Shown here piece after piece: positions 36,491 through 49,200 of a stretch of 64,000 bases of DNA. The stretch covers positions 5,719,014-5,783,013 of the forward strand of contig OY811987.1 of NCBI GenBank assembly GCA_963681505.1. The letters are read 5' to 3'. Made by a program: the position numbers and the translations under genes. Under the pieces are notes generated by a model that was not told the DNA's origin, did not search any database, and was given only the letters and a program-made list of their open reading frames with translations. The DNA is from Eunapius fragilis (Eukaryota > Porifera > Demospongiae > Spongillida > Spongillidae). Within the stretch, counting starts at the first letter, position 1; each line of letters opens with the position of its first letter.

Positions 36491-37736
36491 ACACACACAC
36501 ACACACACAGTACCTTCAGGACAGTGTCAAATGGCTGCAATAAAGGGTACTGTTGTGGTACCAGTTTATTTTGAAACAGTTTCTTCACATCAGGAATAAG
36601 GAGCATAATTGCATGTAGACATCTGGAGACAAGCCCTTTTAAGGAGAGAATAAAGGACTCTATCGACCCTTTCCAAAATAGATAATTGCCATAGAAACTA
36701 GTTGAAATCACTGGTAGGCAACTTGCAAGATAACACGTTAGACCTTTACTTGCATGCCATTAAGTGTAGAAAAACTCTATGGCAAGCGAAACTGGATTGT
36801 CTGCACATGGCAATTAACTATGTGGAAAGGGTCATGTACATATTTGGCATGCATATGGTGATGTATGTGATGATGTATGTGGTGATGTATGTGGTGATGT
36901 ATATGGTGATGTATGTGATGATGTATGTGGTGATGTATGTGGTGATGTATGTGGTGATGTATGTGGTGATGTATGTGGTGATGTATGTGATGATGCATGT
37001 GGTGATGCATGTGGTGATGTATGTGGTGATGTATGTGGTGATGTATGTGGTGATGTATGTGGTGATGTATGTGGTGATGTATGTGGTGATGTATGTGGTG
37101 ATGTATGTGGTGATGTATGTGGTGATGTATGTGGTGATGTATGTGGTGATGTATGTGGTGATGTATGTGGTGATGTATGTGGTGATGTATGTGGTGATGT
37201 ATGTGGTGATGTATGTGATGATGTATGTGGTGATGCATGTGGTGATGTATGTGGTGATGTATGTGGTGATGTATGTGGTGATGTATGTGGTGATGTATGT
37301 GGTGATGTATGTGGTGATGTATGTGGTGATGTATGTGGTGATGTATGTGGTGATGTATGTGGTGATGTATGTGGTGATGTATGTGGTGATGTATGTGGTG
37401 ATGTATGTGGTGATGTATGTGGTGATGTATGTGGTGATGTATGTGGTGATGCATGTGGTGATGTATGTGGTGATGTATGTGGTGATGTATGTGGTGATGT
37501 ATGTGGTGATGCATGTGGTGATGTACATCGATGCAGCACCTTACCCAAATGGCGGGATGTTATGGTTTTCAGCTGTAACTTCATAGCACCTGCTCCGAGC
37601 ACCAGCCCACAGGTCTGCTCATTGAAGAACTATGAGAAATGGACATAACATGTCTGTAGACATACCTTCATGGATACATACAAATGTGCATAAAACATAA
37701 TAAACATGTACCTGTGCACACATATGTACACACACA

Positions 37737-37777
<41 letters not shown>

Positions 37778-39976
37778 ACACACACACACACACAAACACA
37801 CCTTAAGTAATTCGAGAAGCTTCCCTACCACGTCAGTGATCAACATTGGGAGGTCACTAGCACACTGACAGTACTCATGTAACAACTTGATTAGCAGAGG
37901 AATGACTCTAATGAAGAGATGTGTATGTATGTGTATGCATGCGTATGTGCGTGTATGTGTATGTATGTGTGCATGTGTATGTGTATGTATGTGTATGTAT
38001 GTGTATGTATGTATGTATGTATGTATGTATGTATGTATGTATGTATGTATGTATGTATGTATGTATGTATGTGTATGTATGTATGTATGTATGTATGTAT
38101 GTATGTATGTATGTATGTATGTATGTATGTATGTATGTATGTATGTATGTATGTATGTATGTATGTATGTATGTATGTATGTATGTATGTATGTGTATGT
38201 ATGTATGTGTATATGTGTATGCATGCATATGTACGAGTGGGATTAAAGCACAGGAAAGTGATTGGTTGAAGAAACTATATACTCACCCGACTACAGCACA
38301 CTTCTGCCCATGCACAATTAAATACTTTGCAGGTGTTTGGCTGTGCCCTGAATGGACAGACATATGAGCAGGAAGAGGTTAAGCCATAAGCACACACACA
38401 CTTACCATCTGAAGTGGTGCTTGATGGGTAAGGCACATCTGTGGTAAGGATGACATGGCCATCACCTGCCCCCTACCCTGTACCCTGCACTCACTGGCTT
38501 CTAGACAGCCAACCATTGCTTGTATTGCAGCAGGGACATCGGTCTGTTTCCACCTCTCTGCTTCTAATAGCAAGCTGAGTGTGAGGGTAGAGTGATGTGA
38601 TGGTGATATTAAGAACGCAGTGATTAATACGATTGTGATGGTGTGGTGATGGATGTGTTGGTATGGTGATGGATGTGGATGTGATGGTGTGATAATGAAT
38701 GTGGATGTGACGTGATGGTGTGGTGATGGATGTGGACGTGATGGTGTGGTAGGAAGCACTACTCACCACAGCTTATTCCTCCTGGTGGTGTGAAAATGCT
38801 CCAGGAAGAGTTTTGCCTACAATGACACGAGGCATACATGTGTGGTGCACGACACACGTGTGTAGATCCACTCACCTGAACTAGAACAGCTGCCCTCAGT
38901 TGAGTGCACTGTCTCCCAGTGACAGCAGCAGATGAGGTCACAAACCTTTCAATATGTCTAACCAATGTTACGAAATCAGATGAAGCAATATCATCAAGTA
39001 GGCCAGCCTGTAGGGACACCACAAAAAAAAAAAAAAAAAAAAAAGGGGGTGGAAGAGGGGTTAAATGTGCTTGCAGGGGCGAGCAGATTAACTTATAACC
39101 TTTATTCTGACCGCGAGAACCTTGGTACACCGTGCGTGCATGAGGTCACACGATGAAGCGGCTAGCTCGTGACAGTCCCTTAGCAGCTGTCTGCAGTGAA
39201 TTAAGGGCACCATGGCAGCGCGGTCGGCCCTGTAACATAAACACGGAGATATGGTACCACAGCGACCAATTCCCCACAACACAAACGCGCAGGTCATTCT
39301 GCAGTCCTACCAGCCCCTCCCCTCACATACCCCTAGGCAGGCTTCTCTACCCAGTCCCTTTACATGTTGCAGATCAGCACCCAGCCCCTCCCACATCGCT
39401 CGGCTCACACGTTGCAGATCACTCTGCACCCAGCCACTCCCACATATCCCTCTGTAACCCATATTTACCCAGCCTCCTCCCACAAACACCTCCTCACCCC
39501 CCTACCCCATTTCTCCCTCCACGTTTCGTTCCTCTTCCTTGCTCCTTGGCACCACCACCTCTTGAAGCTTTGTCTCCTCATCTGTCCCTGAGGTGTCCGG
39601 TGCCATGGCTACGCCTCCAGTTGCCACAGCTCCCTCAAGAATGGACACACCCCCAGTTGCCATAGCTCCCTCATGGATCCTCACATCACTCAGCTCGTCC
39701 TCCAGGGCTAGCTGCTCCAGGCGATCTTCAGCCTCAAAGTCTGCTGCTCTGATTTCAAAGTTCTCCAAAGCAGAGCACAGGTCAACAGAGGGAGGAAGGA
39801 TGGCTGGTAGGGCGTCTGATGATAGAGAGACCGAAGCCATTTTGGCAGGCTCTAGAAGGACAGGCGCACTGGGTCCATCAGACAGCTGCTTCTCCCCTTC
39901 CAATATTACCTGGGGCTCCTCCTCGACCCCTGCTGCTGCCCTTACCACACTCGCAATAACATCCACACAACCCTAC

Positions 39977-40030
<54 letters not shown>

Positions 40031-42501
40031 GTGTGTGTACATGTGTACGTGTGGGGTTATATACAGGTGTGTGTGGTGGGGAGGGGAGGGGTTATACACT
40101 TGTGTGGTAGGGGGCAGGAGTTATATACATGTGTGTATGAGGGGGTGAGGTTATATACATGTGTCACGTGGGGTGTGTGCATATGTGTATGAATGCACCC
40201 ACAGACACACATGCACCCACCCCAACGAGAGAGATGCACACACGCCTGATCTCTTCTCTCACCTAACCTTGATGGCTTCGAGCTCCACAAGCATTAAGTT
40301 AAAGATGTTATTCATAACAGCGAGCCAAGATGAACAACTCAACGTCTTTATCTGTGACGCAAGCCTGAAAGAAACCAATGTATTGATCATCAACTAAGCG
40401 AACAGACATATCTGAGGGTGTCCGCCCCATATCTCCATACCAGGGTGCCCGTCCCCATATCTCCATATCAGGATGCCCGTCCCCATATCTCCATACCAGG
40501 GTGCCCATTCCCATATCTCCATACCAGGGTGCCCGTTCCCATATCTCCATACCAGGGTGCCCGTCCCCATGTCTCCATACCAGGGTGCCTGTCCCCATAT
40601 CTCCATACCAGGGTGCCCATCCCCATATCTCCATACCAGGGTGCCCGTCCCCATATCTCCATACCAGGGTGCCCGTCCCCATATCTCCATACCAGGGTGC
40701 CTGTCCCCATATCTCCATACCAGGGTGCCCGCCCCCATATCTCCATACCAGGGTGCCCGCCCCCATATCTCCATACCAGGGTGCCCGCCCCCACATCCCA
40801 ATACCAGGGTGCTGCACATACGATGTTGGTTCTTCCCCTGAAGTGCCAGCTGATTGGTTGGCCAAGCACGTCATCACAACCTGTGTGCAGAAACACACTG
40901 AAAGAAATACTGCCATTTAGAAATGGGGGGGGGGGGGGGCCTTCTGTTTCAATACGCAAGGCTCTGCCCAGTGCTCTATTTAATGCACGTAGGTTGGCAG
41001 CTACATGTATGTATTGGTATACTGTGTATGCCTGTGTTCGCTCTCCCATACCCCCACTCCGCACAGAGTTACAAGTAGTCTCACAGTTCCCACCCTGAGA
41101 ATGCCACACCCACCTCTCGGGCCTTCACTTTCAAGGACCTTATCAGTTCCTCTCGAAGGGTAGCAACAAAACCAAACTTCCCTTGCCTCACCAGGCCGTA
41201 AGTGATTGACATGAGCCTCTCCTAGGGAGGGAAAAGTTGCATGTACACATGCTATTCTTTAAGTACTTATAACCAGGGGTGTGGTCAGTTGGATCATCGC
41301 TGAGCTGTGATGTGCTTGTGTGCAGGTGTGGTGGGTTGTGTGCAGGTGTGGTGGGTTGTGTGCAGGTGTGGTGGGTTGTGTGCAGGTGTGGTGGGTTGTG
41401 TGCAGGTGTGGTGGGTTGTGTGCAGGTGTGGTGGGTTGTGTGCAGGTGTGGTGGGTTGTGTGCAGGTGTGGTGGGTTGTGTGCAGGTGTGGTGGGTTGTG
41501 TGCAGGTGTGGTGGGTTTGTGTGCAGGTGTGGTGGGTTTGTGTGCAGGTGTGGTGGGTTGTGTGCAGGTGTGGTGTAATCAACATAAATACCCTTGGCAG
41601 CCACACTGATGTCAACACACACACACACACATTCATGGCTGTGTGTGTTTGTGCGTATCATCATTTGCCCATCACAAGGTTGTATGACATAAGTGTACAT
41701 GCATACTAAATTATCAACCAGTCCCCCACCCCCCCCACCCCTATTATGGTCCCCACCAGTCCCCCACCCCCCCAGTATGGTCCCCACCAGTCCCCCACCC
41801 CCCCAGTATGGTCCCCACCAGTCCCCCACCCCCCATTATGGTCCCTACCAGTCCCCCACCTCCCATTATGGTCCCCACCAGTCCCCCACCCCCCATTATG
41901 GTCCCCCACTCCTCCATTATGGTCCCCACCAGCCCCCCCCCCCATTATGGTCCCCCAATCCTCCACCCCCTTTGCTGCTGTCCTTCAGCACAATATCATT
42001 ATGAACATTCAAACAAAAATCATAACCTTTAACCAGCAAATGGCGGGAGCATAAATGATAAACATAGCCTGCTACAGCCTATCCCAAAACTATTCATTTT
42101 TATGTGTGCACATACACACATACACACAAACACACACACACATGCACACACACATACACACAAACACATGCAAACACACACAAACATGCACACACACACA
42201 AACACATGCACACACACACACACAAATACATGCACACACACACACACAAATACATGCACACACACACACACACACACACATAACCACTTAGCACCTCTGT
42301 ATCTGATCTCTCCATGGTGGCTGAGCCCTGAGCCATTCTGGACCCTTTCAAGCTGGAGGGATTCCTCAACAAGGTAAGACGGTGCTGTATCTCTTGCTGT
42401 GCAAAGTGTACAAAGTCTGTCTCCATTAGCCTCTCGATAGCTTTGGCCATCTCAACCAGCTGGGAGCCTAGGTGACTGAACAAAGCACATAAGCTTACAT
42501 C

Positions 42502-42540
<39 letters not shown>

Positions 42541-45500
42541 CGATGTGAAGGGTGGTGATGACAGTGATGATGGTTGCATATTTCCGGCCCCCAGTCCAAG
42601 TCCACACCTACCCCACTCCTACACCAGCACACCCACCACACATCTCACACACATATTACACACATTACACACACCGAAAACTTCTGATTCCCTGTAACTC
42701 CTGCTGCAGAACGTCTTGTGTGGTTGCTATAAGGTCCAGGGCCCCAACAAAATCAGAGTTCCTCAGAAGGAGTTGTATAGTTGGCTGGGTCTGCTGCACA
42801 GTGGCTACCAGCCTCAGCCTCTGGTACACGCTGTGGTACCGCCTCCTCCTAGAACACAGCCTCAGCAGGTGGAGAGGCTGAAGGGTCGAGTCCATATCCG
42901 CCTGTCTGACGCAATGCCTGCCGAGGGAAACGCACGCGATGCCATGCATGACGTCATGTGATGCATGCATGCGGGGTGTCACATGACGTCATGTGATCAG
43001 GAACTGACCGCAGTTCCATGACCTCTTGTCTGAGGTGTGAAATGTGTTTCTGCATCTTCTGCTGAGATGCAAGTGTGTCAAAGAATATGTCAGACTTCTG
43101 CGCTATTTCATGGGCCAAATGGACCTCCACGATGTCCAAGTAATGGCTTAGCTGTGCGAGATGGGGAGAAGCAGGTCAATGAAAAGGAAAGCAGACAAAA
43201 GTGAGATGGAACTGGAAGTGAGTAGTGTGCAATAAAGGAACAGGAGCATACAACAGAGAAAGGTGGAAAAAAAAAATGGGTGTGCGTGTGGGAGGGGGGG
43301 GGGGGTCAGAACAAAGGCCTGGGGACCTGAACCTTTTCATGCAGCAGCTTAGCTGAGTGCTGTGTGGTGTGGTGCAGTTCCCAGTCCTTTGCCGTCAGCC
43401 TCCTCTTTCCCACAAAGGGAGTGAGGGACAAGGTGAGCGGTATGACCTCCTGAAATGTCTCAAGGTGGCCCAGCGAGAAGCCTGGCTGCATGAATACCTG
43501 TATTGAAGATTATAACATTATTCATAGTTAGCACACGTGGCCACATCACACACATGAGTGGCCAGGGCAATACATAATACATACATGTACATGCATGCAT
43601 GTTGTTATGTTCATCTACAACAAAACCTCCTGAGCAGCACAAGTAGTGGAGGCTGTGGGACTACTGTAGTACTGCTGTAGTGGAGGCTATGGGGACTACT
43701 GTAGTACTGCTGTAGTGGAGGCTATGGGGACTACTGTAGTACTGCTGTAGTGGAGGCTATGGGACTACTGTAGTACTGCTGTAGTGGAGGCTATGGGACT
43801 ACTGTAGTACTGCTGTAGTGGAGGCTATGGGACTACTGTAGTACTGCTGTAGTGGAGGCTGTGGGGACTACTGTAGTACTGCTGTAGTGGAGGCTATGGG
43901 AACTACTGTAGTACTGCTGTAGTGGAGGCTATGGGGACTACTGTAGTACTGCTGTAGTGGAGGCTATGGGGACTACTGTAGTACTGCTGTAGTGGAGGCT
44001 ATGGGACTACTGTAGTACTGCTGTAGTGGAGGCTGTGGGGACTACTGTAGTACTGCTGTAGTGGAGGCTATGAGGACTACTGTAGTACTGCTGTAGTGGA
44101 GGCTATGGGGACTACTGTAGTACTGCTGTAGTGGAGGCTATGGGGACTACTGTAGTACTGCTGTAGTGGAGGCTATGGGGACTGCTGTAGTACTGCTGTA
44201 GTGGAGGTTGTGGGGACTACTGTAGTACTGCTGTAGTGGAGGCTATGGGGACTACTGTAGTACTGCTGTAGTGGAGGCTATGGGGACTGCTGTAGTACTG
44301 CTGTAGTGGAGGTTGTGGGGACTACTGTAGTACTGCTGTAGTGGAGGCTATGGGGACTGCTGTAGTACTGCTGTAGTGGAGGTTATGGGACTACTGTAGT
44401 ACTGCTGTAGTGGAGGCTATGGGGACTACTGTAGTACTGCTGTAGTGGAGGCTATGGTGACTGCTATAGTACTGCTGTAGTGGAGGCTATGGGACTACTG
44501 TAGTACTGCTGTAGTGGAGGCTATGGGGAGTACTGTAGTACTGCTGTAGTGGAGGCTATGGGGACTACTGTAGTACTGCTGTAGTGGAGGCTATGGTGAC
44601 TGCTGTAGTACTGCTGTAGTGGAGGCTATGGGACTACTGTAGTACTGCTGTAGTGGAGGCTATGGGGACTACTGTAGTACTGCTGTAGTGGAGGCTATGG
44701 TGACTGCTGTAGTACTGCTGTAGTGGAGGCTATGGGACTACTGTAGTACTGCTGTAGTGGAGGCTATGGGGACTACTGTAGTACTGCTGTAGTGGAGGCT
44801 ATGGGGACTAGTACTGAACATTATTTGTTGTATAATTTAAGAGAACTAGAATAGGCTAGCCAACTTGAATAGGCTAGCCAACTAGAATAGGCTAGCCAAC
44901 TTGAATAGGCTAGCCAACTAGAATAGGCTAGCCAACTTGAATAGGCTAGCCAACTAGAATAGGCTAGCCAACTAGAATAGGCTAGCCAACTTGAATAGGC
45001 TAGCCAACTTGAATAGGCTAGCCAACTTGAATAGGCTAGCCAACTTGAATAGGCTAGCCAACTAGAATAGGCTAGCCAACTTGAATAGGCTAGCCAACTT
45101 GAATAGGCTAGCCAACTTGAATAGGCTAGCCAACTAGAATAGGCTAGCCAACTTGAATAGGCTAGCCAACTAGAATAGGCTAGCCAACTTGAATAGGCTA
45201 GCCAACTTGAATAGGCTAGCCAACTTGAATAGGCTAGCCAACTAGAATAGGCTAGCCAACTTGAATAGGCTAGCCAACTTGAATAGGCTAGCCAACTTGA
45301 ATAGGCTAGCCAACTTGAATAGGCTAGCCAACTTGAATAGGCTAGCCAACTTGAATAGGCTATTCGCTTTCTCACTCTAATATATATCCACGCTACGCCC
45401 ATACACGTCTCGCACAAGACGCACCTTGGGAACTTCGCTGAGGTCGTACGTTTGTCCATCTGTGGGTGGGTAGAAGCAAGCATGTGTAAGGGAGGGCGGT

Positions 45501-45968
45501 TATTCAACAATACCAGCACACCTTGAAGCAGCTGGAGATGCAGCGAGCGCACGGGGATCCGCGGACTGTCCGCGGGATTGCTCGGACTCTCGGGAACTTG
45601 GTGACCCTCCGACCTCAACTGTCTCAACACAGCCCGATGAATCTTGCGACCCTACAACATGCAACCAGGAACACGTTTGTTCCAAGCAAGGCTTTTTTAA
45701 GGGCGGCAGCTAGATCGCGTACAATACGTACCGCTGCGGTTTCCTTTATGTAACGTTGGAAGTCCGCGAGTTCTATCTTAGGAAGGTCGGTCGGTGGAAG
45801 AGGGAGAGGTGCGTTTGGAATGAAGTAGTTTCCCCATGTTTTGGTAAAGACGTCGTACTCTCTGCACGCAGGGTCGTTGAGCGCAGCTGACAGGCTCTGA
45901 CTTGAAGAGAACAGGGTCCACTTCTGTTCCTGCTTAGCGGTTTGTAATGGGGGTGGTTTTGAGCTCAT
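35530..45968 (-). CDS. VPS54: VPS54, GARP complex subunit
   Basis: VPS54 with VPS51, VPS52 and VPS53 tethers endosome-derived carriers at the trans-Golgi. Exons: 45968-45732, 45651-45522, 45459-45425, 43497-43333, 43151-43009, 42905-42675, 42475-42295, 41221-41114, 40880-40822, 40364-40268, 39972-39506, 39229-39100, 39007-38876, 38816-38767, 38574-38406, 38324-38287, 37907-37802, 37629-37545, 36635-36514, 36095-36015, 35955-35848, 35791-35728, 35621-35530. All 23 keep phase: 1,009 residues (human 977). Matching blocks: SAALNDP then [115 protein letters not shown] (VPS54 C-terminal domain) and [11 protein letters not shown] Glu/Ala-rich exon (39506-39972) is variable. The stop faces the RhoGEF stop 166 bp away. 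Intron tandem arrays make up a large part of the 10.4-kb span. Confidence 0.95.
36145..36370. repeat. 40-bp array CACACCACACTACACACATC... in VPS54 intron
   Basis: Six copies with CAT/CTT variation between exons at 36015-36095 and 36514-36635. Confidence 0.85.
36440..36510. repeat. (CA)n microsatellite abutting a VPS54 donor
   Basis: On the gene strand the exon ending at 36514 is followed by GTACTGTGTGTGT..., so the GT array begins within 10 bases of the splice donor. Confidence 0.85.
36854..37530. repeat. 12-bp minisatellite (TGATGTATGTGG)n, about 56 copies
   Basis: Almost perfect 12-bp units within VPS54 intron 36636-37544, with rare A or C changes (GATGCATGTGG, GATGATGTATG). All six frames are open across the array, giving artefactual His/Ile, Thr/Tyr or Met/Val frames. 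Confidence 0.95.
37921..38225. repeat. (GTAT)n microsatellite, about 300 bp
   Basis: Tetranucleotide GTAT/ATGT array with GTGTAT interruptions in VPS54 intron 37908-38286. Confidence 0.95.
40426..40805. repeat. 27-bp minisatellite, about 14 copies, VPS54 intron
   Basis: Unit CATATCTCCATACCAGGGTG plus CCCGTCC with CCC(G/A)(T/C) variants. Confidence 0.95.
41322..41577. repeat. 20-bp minisatellite GCAGGTGTGGTGGGTTGTGT, about 13 copies
   Basis: Units are identical except two that carry one extra T. Each + strand copy contains a splice-like TGTGCAG|GT junction, but the host gene VPS54 runs on the other strand. Confidence 0.95.
41722..41960. repeat. about 31-bp minisatellite CCACCAGTCCCCCACCCCCC..., 8 copies
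   Basis: C-rich units alternating AGTATGGTCC and ATTATGGTCC in the same VPS54 intron as the 20-bp array. Confidence 0.9.
42100..42282. repeat. (CA)n compound microsatellite with ATACA/ATGCA interruptions
   Basis: Ends 12 bases before the VPS54 exon 42295-42475. It holds the sequence just downstream of that exon's donor. Confidence 0.9.
43637..44813. repeat. 34-35-bp minisatellite, about 34 copies, VPS54 intron 3
   Basis: Unit GGACTACTGTAGTACTGCTG plus TAGTGGAGGCTATGG. Length alternates between 34 and 35 through GGG/GGGG. ACTACTGTAGT and neighbours are self-complementary, so each unit can fold into a small hairpin. Confidence 0.95.
44842..45365. repeat. 18-bp minisatellite AATAGGCTAGCCAACTTG, about 29 copies
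   Basis: Differences are limited to TTG/TAG at one position. Each unit carries the palindrome GGCTAGCC. It follows the 34-35-bp array in the same 1.9-kb VPS54 intron. Confidence 0.95.
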
Positions 45969-46270
45969 TGTCTTCTGAATGTGATGTTTGGCTTTAAGGC
46001 CGGTTTTGTCATAGCCGCAGGACCCAACACTAAGATACGCATCTACATACACTACATGTGTTCAAAATTTAACGTTTCCGAATATTTAGAACACCTTATT
46101 ACGGTAGCAAGCGGCAAGAAAAGAGGCGGGTCTGGTCAAAAGTTTTTAATGCGGGTGTTCTAAATTGGTATATCCATATAGGTCGCCTGTGGTGCTGCAC
46201 GTCTGCCTTAAGTAAAGAGTGGGTTCGAAAAGCCGTGCTCACACGTCCTCATCTTCTAGCAACGAACGAG
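45969..46270. promoter_or_regulatory. putative bidirectional promoter, VPS54 / ADGRV1
   Basis: 302 bp between the diverging start codons. No clear TATA box or factor motif recognised. The shared role is inferred from position. Confidence 0.35.
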
Positions 46271-49200
46271 ATGGGTCGATACCTGTTTCTATGTAAGTAC
46301 TTGCGTGCGCCATCCAGCAGGATTCAGTGCGTGTTGCGGAACAGTCTGCTTTGCGCGCGTGATAGTGGGCTGGAAGGTTCGATTCAAGATCATGAGGGAC
46401 TTAGCAAAGGAGGGGGCGTATCTGGCGTGAAGGGAGGCGTAGCTAAGGGGGCGTAGCTGAAGAGTGCACATTATTTTTTTTGGCGGCTTCATTACAAACA
46501 CTAGGTCCAGGAGAGGTTCTCTTTTTGCTCCTGGGATGCGCCGTTTTGATCGAAGCGCAAGATGGAAGCGTAATTAGTTTCGGAGTGGACACATTGGTTG
46601 TGTCGGAAGGTCCGGACAACGTTGCTGTGACACAATTCACGCAAGTGCCGGTTCCGCTGGTGAGAGTGAATGGTACCCAAGGGACTGTGGGTGTCACAGT
46701 CCAGGTAAGTTGCCCGTTCTAGTGCAGATAGAATCATATTTTTGAAAATGGTGTTCTGGCCCTAACAGATCCTGAATCAAAGTGCAACGGACCACTTCCA
46801 GGCGCTCAGCGCAGTTGCTGTGTTCAGTATTGGAGACACCAGCGCCAGCGCTAATTTCGCCCTGATTAACGACAATACTCCTAAACCGAACCAAACGTAC
46901 TTGCTTCACATCGCGTCTACGACAGCAGGTCCGGCAGCAATTGGTGCGAGGAACACAATGTTGCTTACAACACTCGCCAGCGATGAACCGGGCGGGAGAA
47001 TCCGGTTCTCTGTGGTAAGCGACACATAGTCGGTGTGGGATGTATTTATAAAATCCCACTCACTCTTCAGACCTCTCTTGTTGTTTCCGAGCCAGTGGGG
47101 GCACGGAGCTATGTCCCAATACCATTGATAAGAGGTCCCGGTATCTACGGAGCAGTATCTGTCAACTTCCAGGTGAGCATGTGGGTGCGTATCTAGGCTC
47201 TGATGAGACACATCATGATGTTAACGTTTATCTCTGCTTTGATGATGAGAATTTATGCCATAACCATGGAAACAAGCAGTGTTTTTGAGTTCACTTTGCA
47301 CACGGCTGCACACACGTACATAGTTGGTAAAGATACTGGCAATTACCCAAAAAACCTGATTCAAAGTTGGAGATTACAAAGTACAGTTGGCGGTTTTAGA
47401 TAAGGAATATAGATATGACTTGAAACGCTAAATTATTGAAAACCTTATGAAGCAGCAAATTTACAGTTTAGATGTTGTAACTATTTTGGAGGCAATTATG
47501 ACTTTAGACTTTTCTGCATGCTTTTGTTGTCCCTTCTGTACATGATGTGGTTTTATTAGTTTAGTTAATCAGACCATTCATCTCAAACGTGTAGTTAATT
47601 AACCAAATCATTCTCCTCCAGGTTACCCAGGGTCCAAACCTAGGTCTCAATGACCTATACCCTACCCTAGGGTCCATCATTTTTGATGACTTGGTTGCTA
47701 CACAGAACATCACTATGGCCATCCTACCCAATACAATCCCCACAGCCAATGTTACCTTTGTGCTCACACTTCTAAGCCCAGGGGGTGGAGCTCTGCTGGC
47801 AACAAACAGGACCCAAATGTCCATTACTATCGTACTGAACAATGCTCCAATCAGGTTCAACCAGTCGGCCATTCAGGTTGCAGCAGCTGCAGTATCATTC
47901 CCTCTGGTGGTCACTCGTGGGTTCCTTGATAGTAGCAGCAGGACCCTGATAGGCCCCGTGGCTAGCTCCCAGAGCACCATAAACTTTGCAACGGCCGATG
48001 GGATGGCCTTGGCGAACACAGACTACGTCCCTCTGAATGGTACTCTGACCTTCCCACCTGGGGTCACCTCCCAATCCATCACAGTCTATATCGTAAACAA
48101 TCCGGTTCCCCATGACGACCTAAACTTCACCGTCTACCTCTTCAACCCGTCCTCCGACTGCATCCTCTACCCACCCTCCACAGTTACCGTGACGATACTG
48201 CAGAGCAGCAATGCGGGGGGTTTGGTCAGCTTCGCCTCCTCCGGCCAAGTTGTCATCAACAGAGACGGCTACACCACTGCAAACCTGACCATCCAGCGGA
48301 CTGTCGGGACAATAACCAGCCTGCTGGTTGCCTGGTCGGTCAGAAATGCAGACAACACTCTGGCTTTGCAGGATTTTTTGGTGCCCAACGGGACCACTGT
48401 CCTCCCTGCTGGTCAGTCCCAGGTGGTACTGGCCATCAAGCCGATCAACGACGGCACCCCTAAGCCCGCCCAGCTGTTCTACGTGAACCTCGATGGCATC
48501 CTGAGTGGGCGGGGTCAGCTGGACGCTACCGGTACTCTGTACAGGACTCTGATTGTGGCAGACAGCAATGACTTCTATGGCTTGATAGAGTGGGCTAGCA
48601 CAGCAGGGATTGTTACCACGACAGCAGTAAGAGGCAGTGTTTTTTTTTTTTTTTTGCCCCATGCAACCCCCTTCCCCCCCCCCCCCCTTCACTCCCTTTT
48701 TTGCCTCCTCATTTATGCTTCTTATTACATGGTTTTTTTTTCCCACCCCAGGGCATTCGAACAGTACAGGTCAACATTTTACGGCAGGGGGCTGCAAATG
48801 GAATCATCGTAGTAACATGCAGTGTCTTTTACCAGCCTCCGGGGAGCAGCACATTGGACCAAAGTGTCTTCACATCTCCTGTGATGAATGTGACTATGCA
48901 AGGCGGCCAGTCCACTGCTGTGCTGCCTGCACAGGTCCAGACAAATGCTTTCCTTGAACCCGCTGGAAGCTTCTATGTATTCCTAAACAGAACATCATTG
49001 ATTGGCGGAGGTAGGATATAAAGGCATTGGTGCTAGCTGAACATTCCTACTGCTATCTTTTGTTGTTTCCTTCCACCATTTCCCCCTCCCCATCCACCCT
49101 CCATAGCTTACACCCTCGTCACTCCAACCAACTCTCCTCGGATTGGGACGCGTTCGTTGCAGGTTGTGGGTGTGGGCATTGCAGCTTCCAGTGGTCCCAT

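Noticed and set aside
36777-37602. Very long His/Ile, Thr/Tyr, Met/Val and Ser/Pro-His frames on both strands
   Set aside because: They are translations of the 12-bp minisatellite in a VPS54 intron; unit length divisible by three keeps all frames open.
37619-38367. Tyr/Ile/His and Met/Cys/Val repeat proteins
   Set aside because: Read from the GTAT microsatellite.
40308-41109. Gly/Trp/Met-rich repeat frames on the minus strand and Pro/Ile frames on the plus strand
   Set aside because: Translations of the 27-bp array; VPS54 exons 40268-40364 and 40822-40880 use different joins.
41188-41829. Cys/Gly/Val and His/Thr/Pro repeat frames
   Set aside because: Translations of 20-bp and 31-bp minisatellites in a VPS54 intron.
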